Source: Xylocopa sonorina (taxonomy: Eukaryota; Arthropoda; Insecta; Hymenoptera; Apidae). From it: a stretch of 64,000 bases of DNA. Below, in pieces: positions 26,690 to 39,711 of this stretch. The stretch is taken from assembly GCF_050948175.1 (NCBI RefSeq), contig NW_027490255.1, forward strand, positions 558,001 to 622,000, given 5' to 3'. The notes beneath the pieces were generated by a model. The model did no database searches and was not told where the DNA came from. It saw only the letters and a list, made by a program, of their open reading frames with translations. Numbering within the stretch: the stretch's first letter is position 1; the number at the start of each line of letters is the position of its first letter. Position numbers and translations under genes: made by a program.

Positions 26690-27715
26690 ATATAATCTGA
26701 TTTGCGAAGTGTTATGTATTCCTCGTCTACACTTCAAATGAATGTAAATGCGACACTTCCTTGCAAGGAAATAGCGTTTGCAGATGTTTACCTATCGTAG
26801 CAATAGAGTTCTAATGCTTCTTAAAACGCGATATCGCATCTCATTTCTATGTTTCTTGGTAAGATGTAATATGATTTGCGAAGTGTTATGTATTCCTCCT
26901 CTACACTTCAAATGAATGTAAATGCGACACTTCCTTGCTAGGAAATAGCGTCTGCAGATGTCTGGGTATCGTAGCAATAGAGTTCTAATGCTTCTTAAAA
27001 CGCGATATCGCATCTCATTTCTCTGTTTCATGGTAAGATATAATATGATTTGCGATGTGTCATGTATTCCTCTTCTACACTTCAAATGAATGTGAATGCG
27101 ATACTTCCTCGCTAGGAAATAGCGTCAGCAGATATCTACGTATCGTAGCATTAGCTTTCTAATGCTTCTTAAAACGCGATGTCGCATCTCATATCTATGT
27201 TTCATGGTAAGATATAATATGATTTGCGAAATGTTATGTATTCCTCGTCTACACTTCAAATGAATGTGAATGCGACACTTCCTCGCTAGGAAATAGCGTT
27301 TGCAGATGTCTACGTATCGTAGCAATAGATTTCTAATGCTTCTTAAAACGCGATATCGCATCTCATTTCTATGTTTCATGGCAAGATATAATCTGATTTG
27401 CGAAGTGTTATGTATTCCTCGTCTACACTTCAAATGAATGTAAATGCGACACTTCCTTGCAAGGAAATAGCGTTTGCAGATGTTTACCTATCGTAGCAAT
27501 AGAGTTCTAATGCTTCTTAAAACGCGATATCGCATCTCAGTTCTATGTTTCATGGTAAGATGTAATATGATTTGCGAAGTGTTATGTATTCCTCCTCTAC
27601 ACTTCAAATGAATGTAAATGCGACACTTCCATGCTAGGAAATAGCGTCTGCAGATGTCTAGGTATCGTAGCAATAGAGTTCTAATGCTTCTTAAAACGCG
27701 ATATCGCATCTCATT
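26690..27715 (+). repeat. Recurring module, copy 1 (others near 31.0, 34.2, 49.2 kb)
   Basis: About 1 kb with TATAATCTG, GTTTCTTGGTAAG, CTGGGTATCG, GCGATGTGTC and the private GCGTCAGCAGATATC. The same order occurs at 31040 (offset 4350) and 34172 (a further 3132), and partly near 49140-49700. All offsets are whole monomers, apart from the single insertion near 41299 crossed in the last case. Confidence 0.9.
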
Positions 27716-27968
27716 TCTATCTTTCATGGTAAGATATAATATGATTTGCGAAGTGTTATGTATTCCTCGTCTACTCTTCAAATGAATGTGAATGCGACAC
27801 TTCCTCGCTAGGAAATGGCGTTTGCAGATGTCTACGTATCGTAGCAATAGATTTCTAATGCTTCTTAAGGCGCGATATCGCATCTCATTTCTCTGTTTCA
27901 TGGTAAGATATAATATGATTTGCGAAGTGTCATGTATTCCTCTTCTACACTTCAAATGAATGTAAATG
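27305..27968 (+). repeat. 664-bp module, copy 2 (partner 22955-23618)
   Basis: This copy carries the same private variants as its partner. It overlaps the end of the 1-kb recurring module, so the junction between the two module types lies within 27305-27715. Confidence 0.88.
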
Positions 27969-28721
27969 CGACACTTCCTTGCAAGGAAATGGCGTTTGCA
28001 GATGTTTACCTATCGTAGCAATAGAGTTCTAATGCTTCTTAAAACGCGATATCGCATCTCATTTCTATGTTTCATGGTAAGATATAATATGATTTGCGAA
28101 GTGTTATGTATTCCTCGTCTACACTTCAAATGAATGTAAATGCGACACCTCCTTGCAAGGAAATAGCGTTTGCAAATGTCTACCTATCGTAGGAATAGTG
28201 CTCTAATGCTTCTTAAAACGCGATATCGCATCTCATTTCTATGTTTCATGGTAAGATATAATTTGATTTGCGAAGTGTTATGTATTCCTCGTCTACACTT
28301 CAAATGAATGTGAATGCCATACTTCCTCGCTAGGAAATAGCGTTTGCAGATGTCTACGTATCGTAGCAATAGCTTTCTAATGCTTCTTAGAACGCGATAT
28401 CGCATCTCATTTCTATGTTTCATGGTAAGATATAATATGATTTGCGAAGTGTCATGTATTCCTCGTCTACACTTCAAATGAATGTAAATGCGACACTTCC
28501 TTGCTAGGAAATAGCGTCTGCAGATATCTAGGTATCGTAGCAATAGAGTTCTAATGCTTCTTAAAACGCGATATCGCATCTTATTTCTATGTTTCATGGT
28601 AAGACGTAATATGATTTGCGAAGTGTTAAGTATTCCTCCTCTACACTTAAAATGAATGTAAATGCGACACTTCCTTGCTAGGAAATAGCGTCTGCAGATG
28701 TCTAGGTATCGTAGCAATAGA
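27969..28721 (+). repeat. Satellite stretch resembling 3.1-3.95 kb
   Basis: About four monomers follow the order seen near 3.1-3.9 and 7.3-8.1 kb: TAGGAATAGTGCTC, TAATTTGATTTG, GTGAATGCCATAC, CATCTTATTTC, GACGTAATATG and CACTTAAAATG. The shared odd variants show that this segment and the left-hand blocks descend from one ancestor. Nothing else is present. Confidence 0.82.
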
Positions 28722-29910
28722 GTTCTAGTGCTTCTTAAAACGCGATATCGCATCTCATTTCTCTGTTTCATGGTAAGATGTAATATGATTTGCGAAGTGT
28801 TATGTATTCCTCCTCTACACTTCAAATGAATGTAAATGCGATATTTCCTTGCCAGGTAATAGCGTTTGCAAATATCTACCTATCGTAGCAATAGTGTTCT
28901 AATGCTTCTTAAAACGCGATAGCGCATCTCATTTCTATGTTTCATGGTAAGATGTAATATGATTTGCGAAGTGTTATGTATTCCTCCTCGACACTTCAAA
29001 TGAATGTAAATGCGACACTTCCTTGCTAGGAAATAGCGTCTGCAGATGTCTAGGTATAGTAGCAATAGATTTCTAATGCTTCTTAAAACGCGATATCGCA
29101 TCTCATTTCTCTGTTTCATGGTAAGATATAATATGATTTGCTATGTGTCATGTATCCCTCTTCTACACTTCAAATGAATGTAAATGCGACACTTCCTCGC
29201 AAGGAAATAGCGTTTGCATATGTCTACGTATCGAAGCAATAGAGTTCAAATGCTTCTTAAAACGAGATATTGCATCTCATATCTATGTTTCATGATAAGA
29301 TATAATATTCATTGGGAAGTGTTATGCATTCCTCGTCTACGATTCAAATGAAAGTAAATGCGACACTTCCTTCCAAGGAAATAACGATTGCAGATGTCTA
29401 CGTATCGTAGCAATAGAGTTCATATGATTCTTAAAACGCGATATCGCATCTCATTTCTATGTTTCATGTTAAGATATAACATGATTTGCGAAGGGTTATG
29501 TATTCCTCGTCTACACTTCAAATGAATGTGAATGCGATACTTCCTCGCTAGGAAATAGCGTTTGCAGATGTCTACGTATCGTAGCAATAGCTTTCTAATG
29601 CTTCTTAAAACGCGATATCCCATCTCATTCCTGTCTTTCATGGTAAGATATAATATGATTTGCGAAGTGCTATGTATTCCTCGTCTACACTTCAAATGAA
29701 TGTGAATGCGACACTTCCTCGCTAGGAAATAGCGTTTGCAGATGTCTACGTATCGTAGCAATAGATTTCTAATGCTTCTTAAAACGCGATATCGCATCTA
29801 ATTTCACTGTTTCATGGTAAGATATAATATGATTTGCGAAGTGTCATGTATTCCTCGTCTACACTTCAAATGAATGTGAATGCGATACTTCCTCGCTAGG
29901 AAATAGCGTT
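28722..29910 (+). repeat. 1.19-kb module, copy 2 (partner 23850-25038)
   Basis: This copy has the same order of variants as its partner. Private changes include CCTCCTCGACAC near 28988, TTGCTATGTGTC near 29138 and CCTGTCTTTC near 29632. It contains the last class D unit (near 29307) before a gap of about 29 kb. Confidence 0.88.
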
Positions 29911-30175
29911 TGCAGATGTCTACGTATCGTAGCAATAGCTTTCTAGTGCTTCTTAAAACGCGATATCGCATCTCATTTCTATGTTTCATGGTAAGATATA
30001 ATATGATTTGCGAAGTGTTATGTATTCCTCCTCTACACTTCAAATGAATGTAAATGCGACACTTCCTTGCTAGGAAATAGTGTCTGCAAATGTCTAGGTA
30101 TCGTAGCAATAGAGTTCTAATGCTTCTTAAATGGCGATACCGCATCTCATTTCTCTGTTTCATGGTAAGATATAA
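29793..30175 (+). repeat. Short segment duplicated 870 bp downstream, copy 1
   Basis: This stretch matches 30663-31045 at an offset of 870 bp (5 monomers). Shared markers are CATCTAATTTCACTG, CTTTCTAGTGC, AATAGTGTCTGC and TGGCGATACCG. Between the copies (30176-30662) lie near-identical neighbouring monomers with CTGGGTATCG, so the interval contains a further single-monomer duplication. Confidence 0.85.
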
Positions 30176-30662
30176 TATGATTTGCGAAGTGTTATGTATT
30201 CCTCCTCTACACTTCAAATGAATGTAAATGCGACACTTCCTTGCTAGGAAATAGCGTCTGCAGATGTCTGGGTATCGTAGCAATAGAGTTCTAATGCTTC
30301 TTAAAACGCGATATCGCATCTCATTTCTCTGTTTCATGGTAAGATATAATATGATTTGCGATGTGTCATGTATTCCTCTTCTACACTTCAAATGAATATA
30401 AATGCGACACTTCCTTGCTAGGAAATAGCGTCTGCAGATGTCTGGGTATCGTAGCAATAGAGTTCTAATGCTTCTTAAAACGCGATATCGCATCTCATTT
30501 CTCTGTTTCATGGTAAGATATAATATGATTTGCGATGTGTCATGTATTCCTCTTCTACACTTCAAATGAATGTGAATGCGATACTTCCTCGCTAGGAAAT
30601 AGCGTCAGCAGATATCTACGTATCGTAGCGTTAGCTTTCTAATGCTTCTTAAAACGCGATGT

Positions 30663-31045
30663 CGCATCTAATTTCACTGTTTCATGGTAAGATATAATAT
30701 GATTTGCGAAGTGTCATGTATTCCTCGTCTACACTTCAAATGAATGTGAATGCGATACTTCCTCGCTAGGAAATAGCGTTTGCAGATGTCTACGTATCGT
30801 AGCAATAGCTTTCTAGTGCTTCTTAAAACGCGATATCGCATCTCATTTCTATGTTTCATGGTAAGATATAATATGATTTGCGAAGTGTTATGTATTCCTC
30901 CTCTACACTTCAAATGAATGTAAATGCGACACTTCCTTGCTAGGAAATAGTGTCTGCAAATGTCTAGGTATCGTAGCAATAGAGTTCTAATGCTTCTTAA
31001 ATGGCGATACCGCATCTCATTTCTCTGTTTCATGGTAAGATATAA
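30663..31045 (+). repeat. Short segment duplicated 870 bp upstream, copy 2
   Basis: This is the partner of 29793-30175. The left junction joins GATGTCGCATC, typical of the GCGTCAGCAG module, to CTAATTTCACTG within about 10 bases. The right junction passes to TATAATCTG. Both junctions fall inside monomers but keep the 174-bp register. Confidence 0.85.
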
Positions 31046-32226
31046 TCTGATTTGCGAAGTGTTATGTATTCCTCGTCTACACTTCAAATGAATGTAAATG
31101 CGACACTTCCTTGCAAGGAAATAGCGTTTGCAGATGTTTACCTATCGTAGCAATAGAGTTCTAATGCTTCTTAAAACGCGATATCGCATCTCATTTCTAT
31201 GTTTCTTGGTAAGATGTAATATGATTTGCGAAGTGTTATGTATTCCTCCTCTACACTTCAAATGAATGTAAGTGCGACACTTCCTTGCTAGGAAATAGCG
31301 TCTGCAGATGTCTGGGTATCGTAGCAATAGAGTTCTAATGCTTCTTAAAACGCGATATCGCATCTCATTTCTCTGTTTCATGGTAAGATATAATATGATT
31401 TGCGATGTGTCATGTATTCCTCTTCTACACTTCAAATGAATGTGAATGCGATACTTCCTCGCTAGGAAATAGCGTCAGCAGATATCTACGTATCGTAGCA
31501 TTAGCTTTCTAATGCTTCTTAAAACGCGATGTCGCATCTCATATCTATGTTTCATGGTAAGATATAATATGATTTGCGAAATGTTATGTATTCCTCGTCT
31601 ACACTTCAAATGAATGTGAATGCGACACTTCCTCGCTAGGAAATAGCATTTGCAGATGTCTACGTATCGTAGCAATAGATTTCTAATGCTTCTTAAAACG
31701 CGATATCGCATCTCATTTCTATGTTTCATGGCAAGATATAATCTGATTTGCGAAGTGTTATGTATTCCTCGTCTACACTTCAAATGAATGTAAATGCGAC
31801 ACTTCCTTGCAAGGAAATAGCGTTTGCAGATGTTTACCTATCGTAGCAATAGAGTTCTAATGCTTCTTAAAACGCGATATCGCATCTCAGTTCTATGTTT
31901 CATGGTAAGATGTAATATGATTTGCGAAGTGTTATGTATTCCTCCTCTACACTTCAAATGAATGTAAATGCGACACTTCCTTGCTAGGAAATAGCGTCTG
32001 CAGATGTCTAGGTATCGTAGCAATAGAGTTCTAATGCTTCTTAAAACGCGATATCGCATCTCATTTCTCTGTTTCATGGTAAGATATAATATGATTTGCG
32101 ATGTGTCATGTATTCCTCTGCTACACTTCAAATGAATGTAAATGCGACACTTCCTTGCAAGGAAATAGCGTTTGCAAATGTCTACCTATCGTAGCAATAG
32201 TGCTCTAATGCTTCTTAAAACGCGAT
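31040..32226 (+). repeat. Recurring module, copy 2
   Basis: This copy matches 26690-27715 at an offset of 4350 bp, and 34172-35358 at 3132 bp over its full 1187 bp. The shared variant CCTCTGCTACAC near 32116 and 35248 marks the longer match to copy 3. It lacks the CCATGCTAGG and CTATCTTTC changes found after copy 1. Confidence 0.9.
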
Positions 32227-34171
32227 ATCGCATCTCATTTCTATGTTTCATGGTAAGGTACAATATGATTTGCGAAGTGTTATGTATTCCTCGTCTACAC
32301 TTCAAATGAATGTGAATGCGATACTTCCTCGCTAGGAAATAGCGTTTGCAGATGTCTACGTATCGTAGCAATAGCTTTCTAATGCTTCTTAAAACGCGAT
32401 ATCGCATCTCATTTCTATGTTTCATGGTAAGATATAATATGATTTGCGAAGTGTCATGTATTCCTCGTCTACACTTCAAATGAATGTAAATGCGACACTT
32501 CCTTGCAAGGAAATGGCGTTTGCAGATGTCTACGTATCGTAGCAATAGATTTCTAATGCTTCTTAAAACGCGATATCGCATCTCATTTCTATGTTTCATG
32601 GTAAGATATAATATGATTTGCGAAGTGTTATGTATTCCTCGTCTACACTTCAAATGAATGTAAATGCGACACTTCCTTGCAAGGAAATAGCGTTTGCAAA
32701 TGTCTACCTATCGTAGCAATAGTGCTCTAATGCTTCTTAAAAAGCGATATCGCATCTCATTTCTATGTTTCATGGTAAGGTATAATATGATTTGCGAAGT
32801 GTTATGTATTCCTCGTCTACACTTCAAATGAATGTGAATGCGATACTCCCTCGCTAGGAAATAGCGTTTGCAGATGTCTACGTATCGTAGCAATAGCTTT
32901 CTAATGCTTCTTAAAACGCGATATCGCATCTCATTTCTATGTTTCATGGTAAGATATAATATGATTTGCGAAGTGTCATGTATTCCTCGTCTACACTTCA
33001 AATGAATGTGAATGCGACACTTCCTCGCTAGGAAATAGCGTTTGCAGATGTCTACGTATCGTAGCAATAGATTTCTAATGCTTCTTAAAACGCGATATCG
33101 CATCTCATTTCTATGTTTCATGGCAAGATATAAACTGATTTGCGAAGTGTTATGTATTCCTCGTCTACACTTCAAATGAATGTGAATGCGACACTTCCTC
33201 GCTAGGAAGTAGCGTTTGCAGATGTCTACGTATCGTAGCAATAGATTTCTAATGCTTCTTAAAACGCGATATCGCATCTCATTTCCATGTTTGATGGTAA
33301 GATATAACATGATTTGCGAAGTGTTATGTATTCCTCGTCTACACTTCAAATGAATGTGAATGCGATACTTCCTCGCTAGGAAATAGCGTTTGCAGATGTC
33401 TACGTATCGTAGCAATAGCTTTCTAATGCTTCTTAAAACGCGATATCGCATCCCATTTCTATGTTTCATGGTAAGATATAATATGATTTGCGAAGTGTTA
33501 TGTATTCCTCGTCTACACTTCAAATGAATGTAAATGCGACACTTCCTTGCAAGGAAATAGCGTTTGCAGATGTTTACCTATCGTAGCAATAGAGTTCTAA
33601 TGCTTCTTAAAACGCGATATCGCATCTCATTTCTCTGTTTCATGGTAAGATATAATATGATTTGCGAAGAGTCATGTATTCCTCTTCTACATTTCAAATG
33701 AATGTAAATGCGACACTTCCTTGCAAGGAAATAGCGTTTGCAGATGTTTACCTATCGTAGCAATAGATTTCTAATGCTTCTTAAAACGCGATATCGCATC
33801 TCATTTCTCTGTTTCATGGTAAGATATAATATGATTTGCGAAGTGTCATGTATTCCTCGTCTACACTACAAATGAATGTGAATGCGATACTTCCTCGCTA
33901 GGAAATAGCGTTTGCAGATGTCTACGTATCGTAGCAATAGCTTTCTAATGCTTCTTAAAACGCAATATCGCATCTCATTTCTATGTTTCATGGTAAGATA
34001 TAATATGATTTGCGAAGTGTTATGTATTCCTCCTCTACACTTCTAATGAATGTAAATGCGACAACTCCTTTCAAGGAAATAGCGTTTGCAGTTGTCTACC
34101 TATCGTAGCAATAGTGTTGTAATGCTTCTTAAAACGAGATATCGCATCTCATTTCTATGTTTCATGGCAAG
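32227..34171 (+). repeat. Class A-rich satellite stretch
   Basis: About 11 monomers. 32516-33009 recurs at 35474-35967 (offset 2958, 17 monomers), marked by TTAAAAAGCG and GTAAGGTATAAT. 33.05-34.17 kb matches 25.39-26.34 kb with one extra monomer (CTACATTTC near 33688). No gene or foreign insertion is present. Confidence 0.82.
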
Positions 34172-35358
34172 ATATAATCTGATTTGCGAAGTGTTATGTA
34201 TTCCTCGTCTACACTTCAAATGAATGTAAATGCGACACTTCCTTGCAAGGAAATAGCGTTTGCAGATGTTTACCTATCGTAGCAATAGAGTTCTAATGCT
34301 TCTTAAAACGCGATATCGCATCTCATTTCTATGTTTCTTGGTAAGATGTAATATGATTTGCGAAGTGTTATGTATTCCTCCTCTACACTTCAAATGAATG
34401 TAAATGCGACACTTCCTTGCTAGGAAATAGCGTCTGCAGATGTCTGGGTATCGTAGCAATAGAGTTCTAATGCTTCTTAAAACGCGATATCGCATCTCAT
34501 TTCTCTGTTTCATGGTAAGATATAATATGATTTGCGATGTGTCATGTATTCCTCTTCTACACTTCAAATGAATGTGAATGCGATACTTCCTCGCTAGGAA
34601 ATAGCGTCAGCAGATATCTACGTATCGTAGCATTAGCTTTCTAATGCTTCTTAAAACGCGATGTCGCATCTCATATCTATGTTTCATGGTAAGATATAAT
34701 ATGATTTGCGAAATGTTATGTATTCCTCGTCTACACTTCAAATGAATGTGAATGCGACACTTCCTCGCTAGGAAATAGCGTTTGCAGATGTCTACGTATC
34801 GTAGCAATAGATTTCTAATGCTTCTTAAAACGCGATATCGCATCTCATTTCTATGTTTCATGGCAAGATATAATCTGATTTGCGAAGTGTTATGTATTCC
34901 TCGTCTACACTTCAAATGAATGTAAATGCGACACTTCCTTGCAAGGAAATAGCGTTTGCAGATGTTTACCTATCGTAGCAATAGAGTTCTAATGCTTCTT
35001 AAAACGCGATATCGCATCTCAGTTCTATGTTTCATGGTAAGATGTAATATGATTTGCGAAGTGTTATGTATTCCTCCTCTACACTTCAAATGAATGTAAA
35101 TGCGACACTTCCTTGCTAGGAAATAGCGTCTGCAGATGTCTAGGTATCGTAGCAATAGAGTTCTAATGCTTCTTAAAACGCGATATCGCATCTCATTTCT
35201 CTGTTTCATGGTAAGATATAATATGATTTGCGATGTGTCATGTATTCCTCTGCTACACTTCAAATGAATGTAAATGCGACACTTCCTTGCAAGGAAATAG
35301 CGTTTGCAAATGTCTACCTATCGTAGCAATAGTGCTCTAATGCTTCTTAAAACGCGAT
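34172..35358 (+). repeat. Recurring module, copy 3
   Basis: This copy has the same monomer order as 31040-32226, including GTTTCTTGG, CTGGGTATCG, GCGTCAGCAG, CATCTCAGTTC and CCTCTGCTACAC. It diverges near 35358, where GCGATGTCGC here faces GCGATATCGC. Confidence 0.9.
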
Positions 35359-36551
35359 GTCGCATCTCATATCTATGTTTCATGGTAAGATATAATATGA
35401 TTTGCGAAATGTTATGTATTCCTCGTCTACACTTCAAATGAATGTGAATGCGACACTTCCTCGCTAGGAAATAGCGTTTGCAGATGTCTACGTATCGTAG
35501 CAATAGATTTCTAATGCTTCTTAAAACGCGATATCGCATCTCATTTCTATGTTTCATGGTAAGATATAATATGATTTGCGAAGTGTTATGTATTCCTCGT
35601 CTACACTTCAAATGAATGTAAATGCGACACTTCCTTGCAAGGAAATAGCGTTTGCAAATGTCTACCTATCGTAGCAATAGTGCTCTAATGCTTCTTAAAA
35701 AGCGATATCGCATCTCATTTCTATGTTTCATGGTAAGGTATAATATGATTTGCGAAGTGTTATGTATTCCTCGTCTACACTTCAAATGAATGTGAATGCG
35801 ATACTTCCTCGCTAGGAAATAGCGTTTGCAGATGTCTACGTATCGTAGCAATAGCTTTCTAATGCTTCTTAAAACGCGATATCGCATCTCATTTCTATGT
35901 TTCATGGTAAGATATAATATGATTTGCGAAGTGTCATGTATTCCTCGTCTACACTTCAAATGAATGTAAATGCGACACTTCCTTGCAAGGAAATGGCGTT
36001 TGCAGATGTCTACGTATCGTAGCAATAGATTTCTAATGCTTCTTAAAACGCGATATCGCATCTCATTTCTATGTTTCATGGCAAGATATAATCTGATTTG
36101 CGAAGTGTTATGTATTCCTCGTCTACACTTCAAATGAATGTAAATGCGACACTTCCTTGCAAGGAAATAGCGTTTGCAGATGTTTACCTATCGTAGCAAT
36201 AGAGTTCTAATGCTTCTTAAAATGCGATATCGCATCTCATCTCTCTGTTTCATGGTAAGATATAATATGATTTGCGAAGAGTCATGTATTCCTCTTCTAC
36301 ACTTCAAATGAATGTAAATGCGACACTTCCTTGCAAGGAAATAGCGTTTGCAGATGTTTACCTATCGTAGCAGTAGATTTCTAGTGCTTCTTAAAACGCG
36401 ATATCGCATCTCATTTCTCTGTTTCATGGTAAGATATAATATGATTTGCGAAGAGTCATGTATTCCTCTTCTACACTTCAAATGAATGTAAATGCGACAC
36501 TTCCTTGCAAGGAAATAGAGTTTGCAGATGTTTACCTATCGTAGCAATAGA
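35359..36551 (+). repeat. Satellite stretch partly shared with 32.5 and 43.6 kb
   Basis: About 35552-36200 matches 43557-44205 at an offset of 8005 bp (46 monomers plus the single insertion near 41299), and part of it also matches 32516-33009. Markers are TTAAAAAGCG, GTAAGGTATAAT and GGAAATGGCG. At 36222-36235 a variant extends the central palindrome to ATGCGATATCGCAT. Confidence 0.83.
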
Positions 36552-38738
36552 TTTCTAGTGCTTCTTAAAACGCGACATCGCATCTCATTTCTCTGTTTCA
36601 TGGTAAGGTATAATATGATTTGCGAAGTGTCATGTATTCCTCGTCTACACTTCAAATGAATGTGAATGCGATACTTCCTCGCTAGGAAATAGCGTTTGCA
36701 GATGTCTACGTATCGTAGCAATAGATTTCTAATGCTTCTTAAAACGCGATATCGCGTCTCATTTCTATGTTTCATGGCAAGATATAATATGATTTGCGAA
36801 GTGTTATGTATTCCTCGTCTACACTTCAAATGAATGTAAACGCGACACTTCCTCGCTAGGAAATAGCGTTTGCAGATGTCTACGTATCGTAGCAATCGAG
36901 TTCATATGATTCTTAGAACGCGATATCGCATCTCATTTCTATGTTTCATGGTAAGATATAACATGATTTGCGAAGTGTTATGTATTCCTCGTCTACACTT
37001 CAAATGAATGTGAATGCGATACTTCCTCGCTAGGAAATAGCGTTTGCAGATATCTACGTATCGTAGCATTAGCTTTCCAATGCTTCTTAAAACGCGATAT
37101 CGCATCTCATATCTATGTTTCATGGTAAGATATAATATGATTTGCGAAATGTTATGTATTCCTCGTCTACACTTCAAATGAATGTGAATGCGACACTTCC
37201 TCGCTAGGAAATAGCGTTTGCAGATGTCTACGTACCGTAGCAATAGATTTCTAATGCTTCTTAAAACGCGATATCGCATCTCATTTCTATGTTTCATGGT
37301 AAGATATAACATGATTTGCGAAGTGTTATGTATTCCTCGTCTACACATCAAATGAATGTGAATGCGATACTTCGTCGCTAGGAAATAGCGTTTGCAGATG
37401 TCTACGTATCGTAGCAACAGCTTTCAAATGCTTCTTAAAACGCGATATCGCATCTCATTTCTATGTTTCATGGTAAGATATAATATGATTTGCAAAGTGT
37501 TATGTATTCCTCCTCTACACTTCTAATGAATGTAAATGCGACACCTCCTTGCAAGGAAATAGCGTTTGCAGTTGTCAACTTATCGTAGCAATAGTGTTGT
37601 AATGCTTCTTAAAACGAGATATCGCATCTCATTTCTATGTTTCATGGTAAGATATAATATGATTTGCGAAGTGTTATGTATTCCTCCTCTACACTTCAAA
37701 TGAATGTAAATGCGACACTTCCTTGCAAGGAAATAGCGTTTGCAGTTGTCTACCTATCGTAGCAATAGTGTTCTAATGCTTCTTAAAACGAGATATCGCA
37801 TCTCATTTATATGTTTCATGGTAAGATATAATATGATTTGCGAAGTGTCATGTATTCCTCGTCTACACTTCAAATGAATGTAAATGCGACACTTCCTTGC
37901 TAGGAAATAGCGTCTGCAGATGTCTAGGTATCGTAGCAATAGAGTTCTAATGCTTCTTAAAACGCGATATCGCATCTCATTTCTATGTTTCATGGTTAGA
38001 CGTAATATGATTTGCGAAGTGTTAAGTATTCCTCCTCTACACATCAAATGAATGTAAATGCTACACTTCCTTGCTAGGAAATAGCGTCTGCAGAAGTCTA
38101 GGTATCGTAGCAATAGAGTTCTAATGCTTCTTAAAACGCGACATCGCATCTCATTTCTATGTTTCATGGTAAGACGTAATATGATTTGCGAAGTGTTAAG
38201 TATTCCTCCTCTACACTTCAAATGAATGTAAATGCGACACTTCCTTGCTAGGAAATAGCGTCTGCAGATGTCTAGGTATCGTAGCAATAGATTTCTAATG
38301 CTTCTTAAAACGCGATATCGCATCTCATTTCTATGTTTCATGGTAAGATATAATATGATTTGCGAAGTGTCATGTATTCCTCGTCTACACTTCAAATGAA
38401 TGTAAATGCGACACTTCCTTGCAAGGAAACAGCGTTTGCAGATGTCTAGGTATCGTAGCAATAGAATTCATATGATTCTTAGAACGCGATATCGCATCTC
38501 ATTTCTATGTTTCATGGTAAGATATAACATGATTTGCGAAGTGTTATGTATTCCTCGTCTACACTTCTAGTGAATGTGAATGCGACACTTCCTCGCTAGG
38601 AAATAGCGTTTGCAGATGTCTACGTATCGTAGCAATAGAGTTCATATGATTCTTAGAACGCGATATCGCATCTCATTTCTATGTTTCATGGTAAGATATA
38701 ACATGATTTGCGAAGTGTTAAGTATTCCTCGTCTACAC
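36552..38738 (+). repeat. 2.1-kb duplicated block, copy 1 (partner 41076-43089)
   Basis: This block matches 41076-43089. The offset is 4524 bp, 4525 after the insertion near 41299, and 4351 after one monomer is lost in the partner near 42.0 kb. Shared markers are TTCATATGATTCTTAGAACG, GTTTAGACGTAAT-type changes (ATGGTTAGACG), GCAGAAGTCTAGG, GGAAACAGCG and CTTCTAGTGAATG. Confidence 0.86.
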
Positions 38739-39570
38739 TTCAAATGAATGTGAATGCGATACTTCCTCGCTAGGAAATAGCGTTTGCAGATATCTACGTA
38801 TCGTAGCATTAGCTTTCCAATGCTTCTTAAAACGCGATATTGCATCTCATATCTATGTTTCATGGTAAGATATAATATGATTTGCGAAATGTTATGTATT
38901 CCTCGTCTACACTTCAAATGAATGTGAATGCGACACTTCCTCGCTAGGAAATAGCGTTTGCAGATGTCTACGTACCGTAGCAATAGATTTCTAATGCTTC
39001 TTAAAACGCGATATCGCATCTCATTTCTATGTTTCATGGTAAGATATAACATGATTTGCGAAGTGTTATGTATTCCTCCTCTACACTTCAAATGAATGTA
39101 AATGCTACACTTCCTTGCTAGGAAATAGCGTCTGCAGAAGTCTAGGTATCGTAGCAATAGAGCTCTAATGCTTCTTAAAACGCGACATCGCATCTCATTT
39201 CTATGTTTCATGGTAAGACGTAATATGATTTGCGAAGTGTTAAGTATTCCTCCTCTACACTTCAAATGAATGTAAATGCGACACTTCCTTGCTAGGAAAT
39301 AGCGTCTGCAGATGTCTAGGTATCGTAGCAATAGATTTCTAATGCTTCTTAAAACGCGATATCGCATCTCATTTCTATGTTTCATGGTAAGATATAATAT
39401 GATTTGCGAAGTGTCATGTATTCCTCGTCTACACTTCAAATGAATGTAAATGCGACACTTCCTTGCAAGGAAACAGCGTTTGCAGATGTCTAGGTATCGT
39501 AGCAATAGAATTCATATGATTCTTAGAACGCGATATCGCATCTCATTTCTATGTTTCATGGTAAGATATA
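38047..39570 (+). repeat. 6-monomer (1044-bp) tandem duplication, left instance
   Basis: Sequence from about 38047 reappears from 39091, an offset of 1044 bp (6 monomers), until about 39570, where TATAATATG faces TATAACATG. Markers are AATGCTACAC, GCAGAAGTC, CGACATCGC, GGAAACAGCG and GAATTCATATG. The same 1044-bp period recurs near 45.7-48.1 kb, so this arrangement was itself copied (offset 7657). Confidence 0.86.
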
Positions 39571-39711
39571 ATATGATTTGCGAAGTGTTATGTATTCCTC
39601 GTCTACACTTCAAATGAATGTAAATGCGACACTTCCTTGCAAGGAAATAGCGTTTGCAGATGTTTACCTATCGTAGCAATAGATTTCTAATGCTTCTTAA
39701 AACGCGATATC

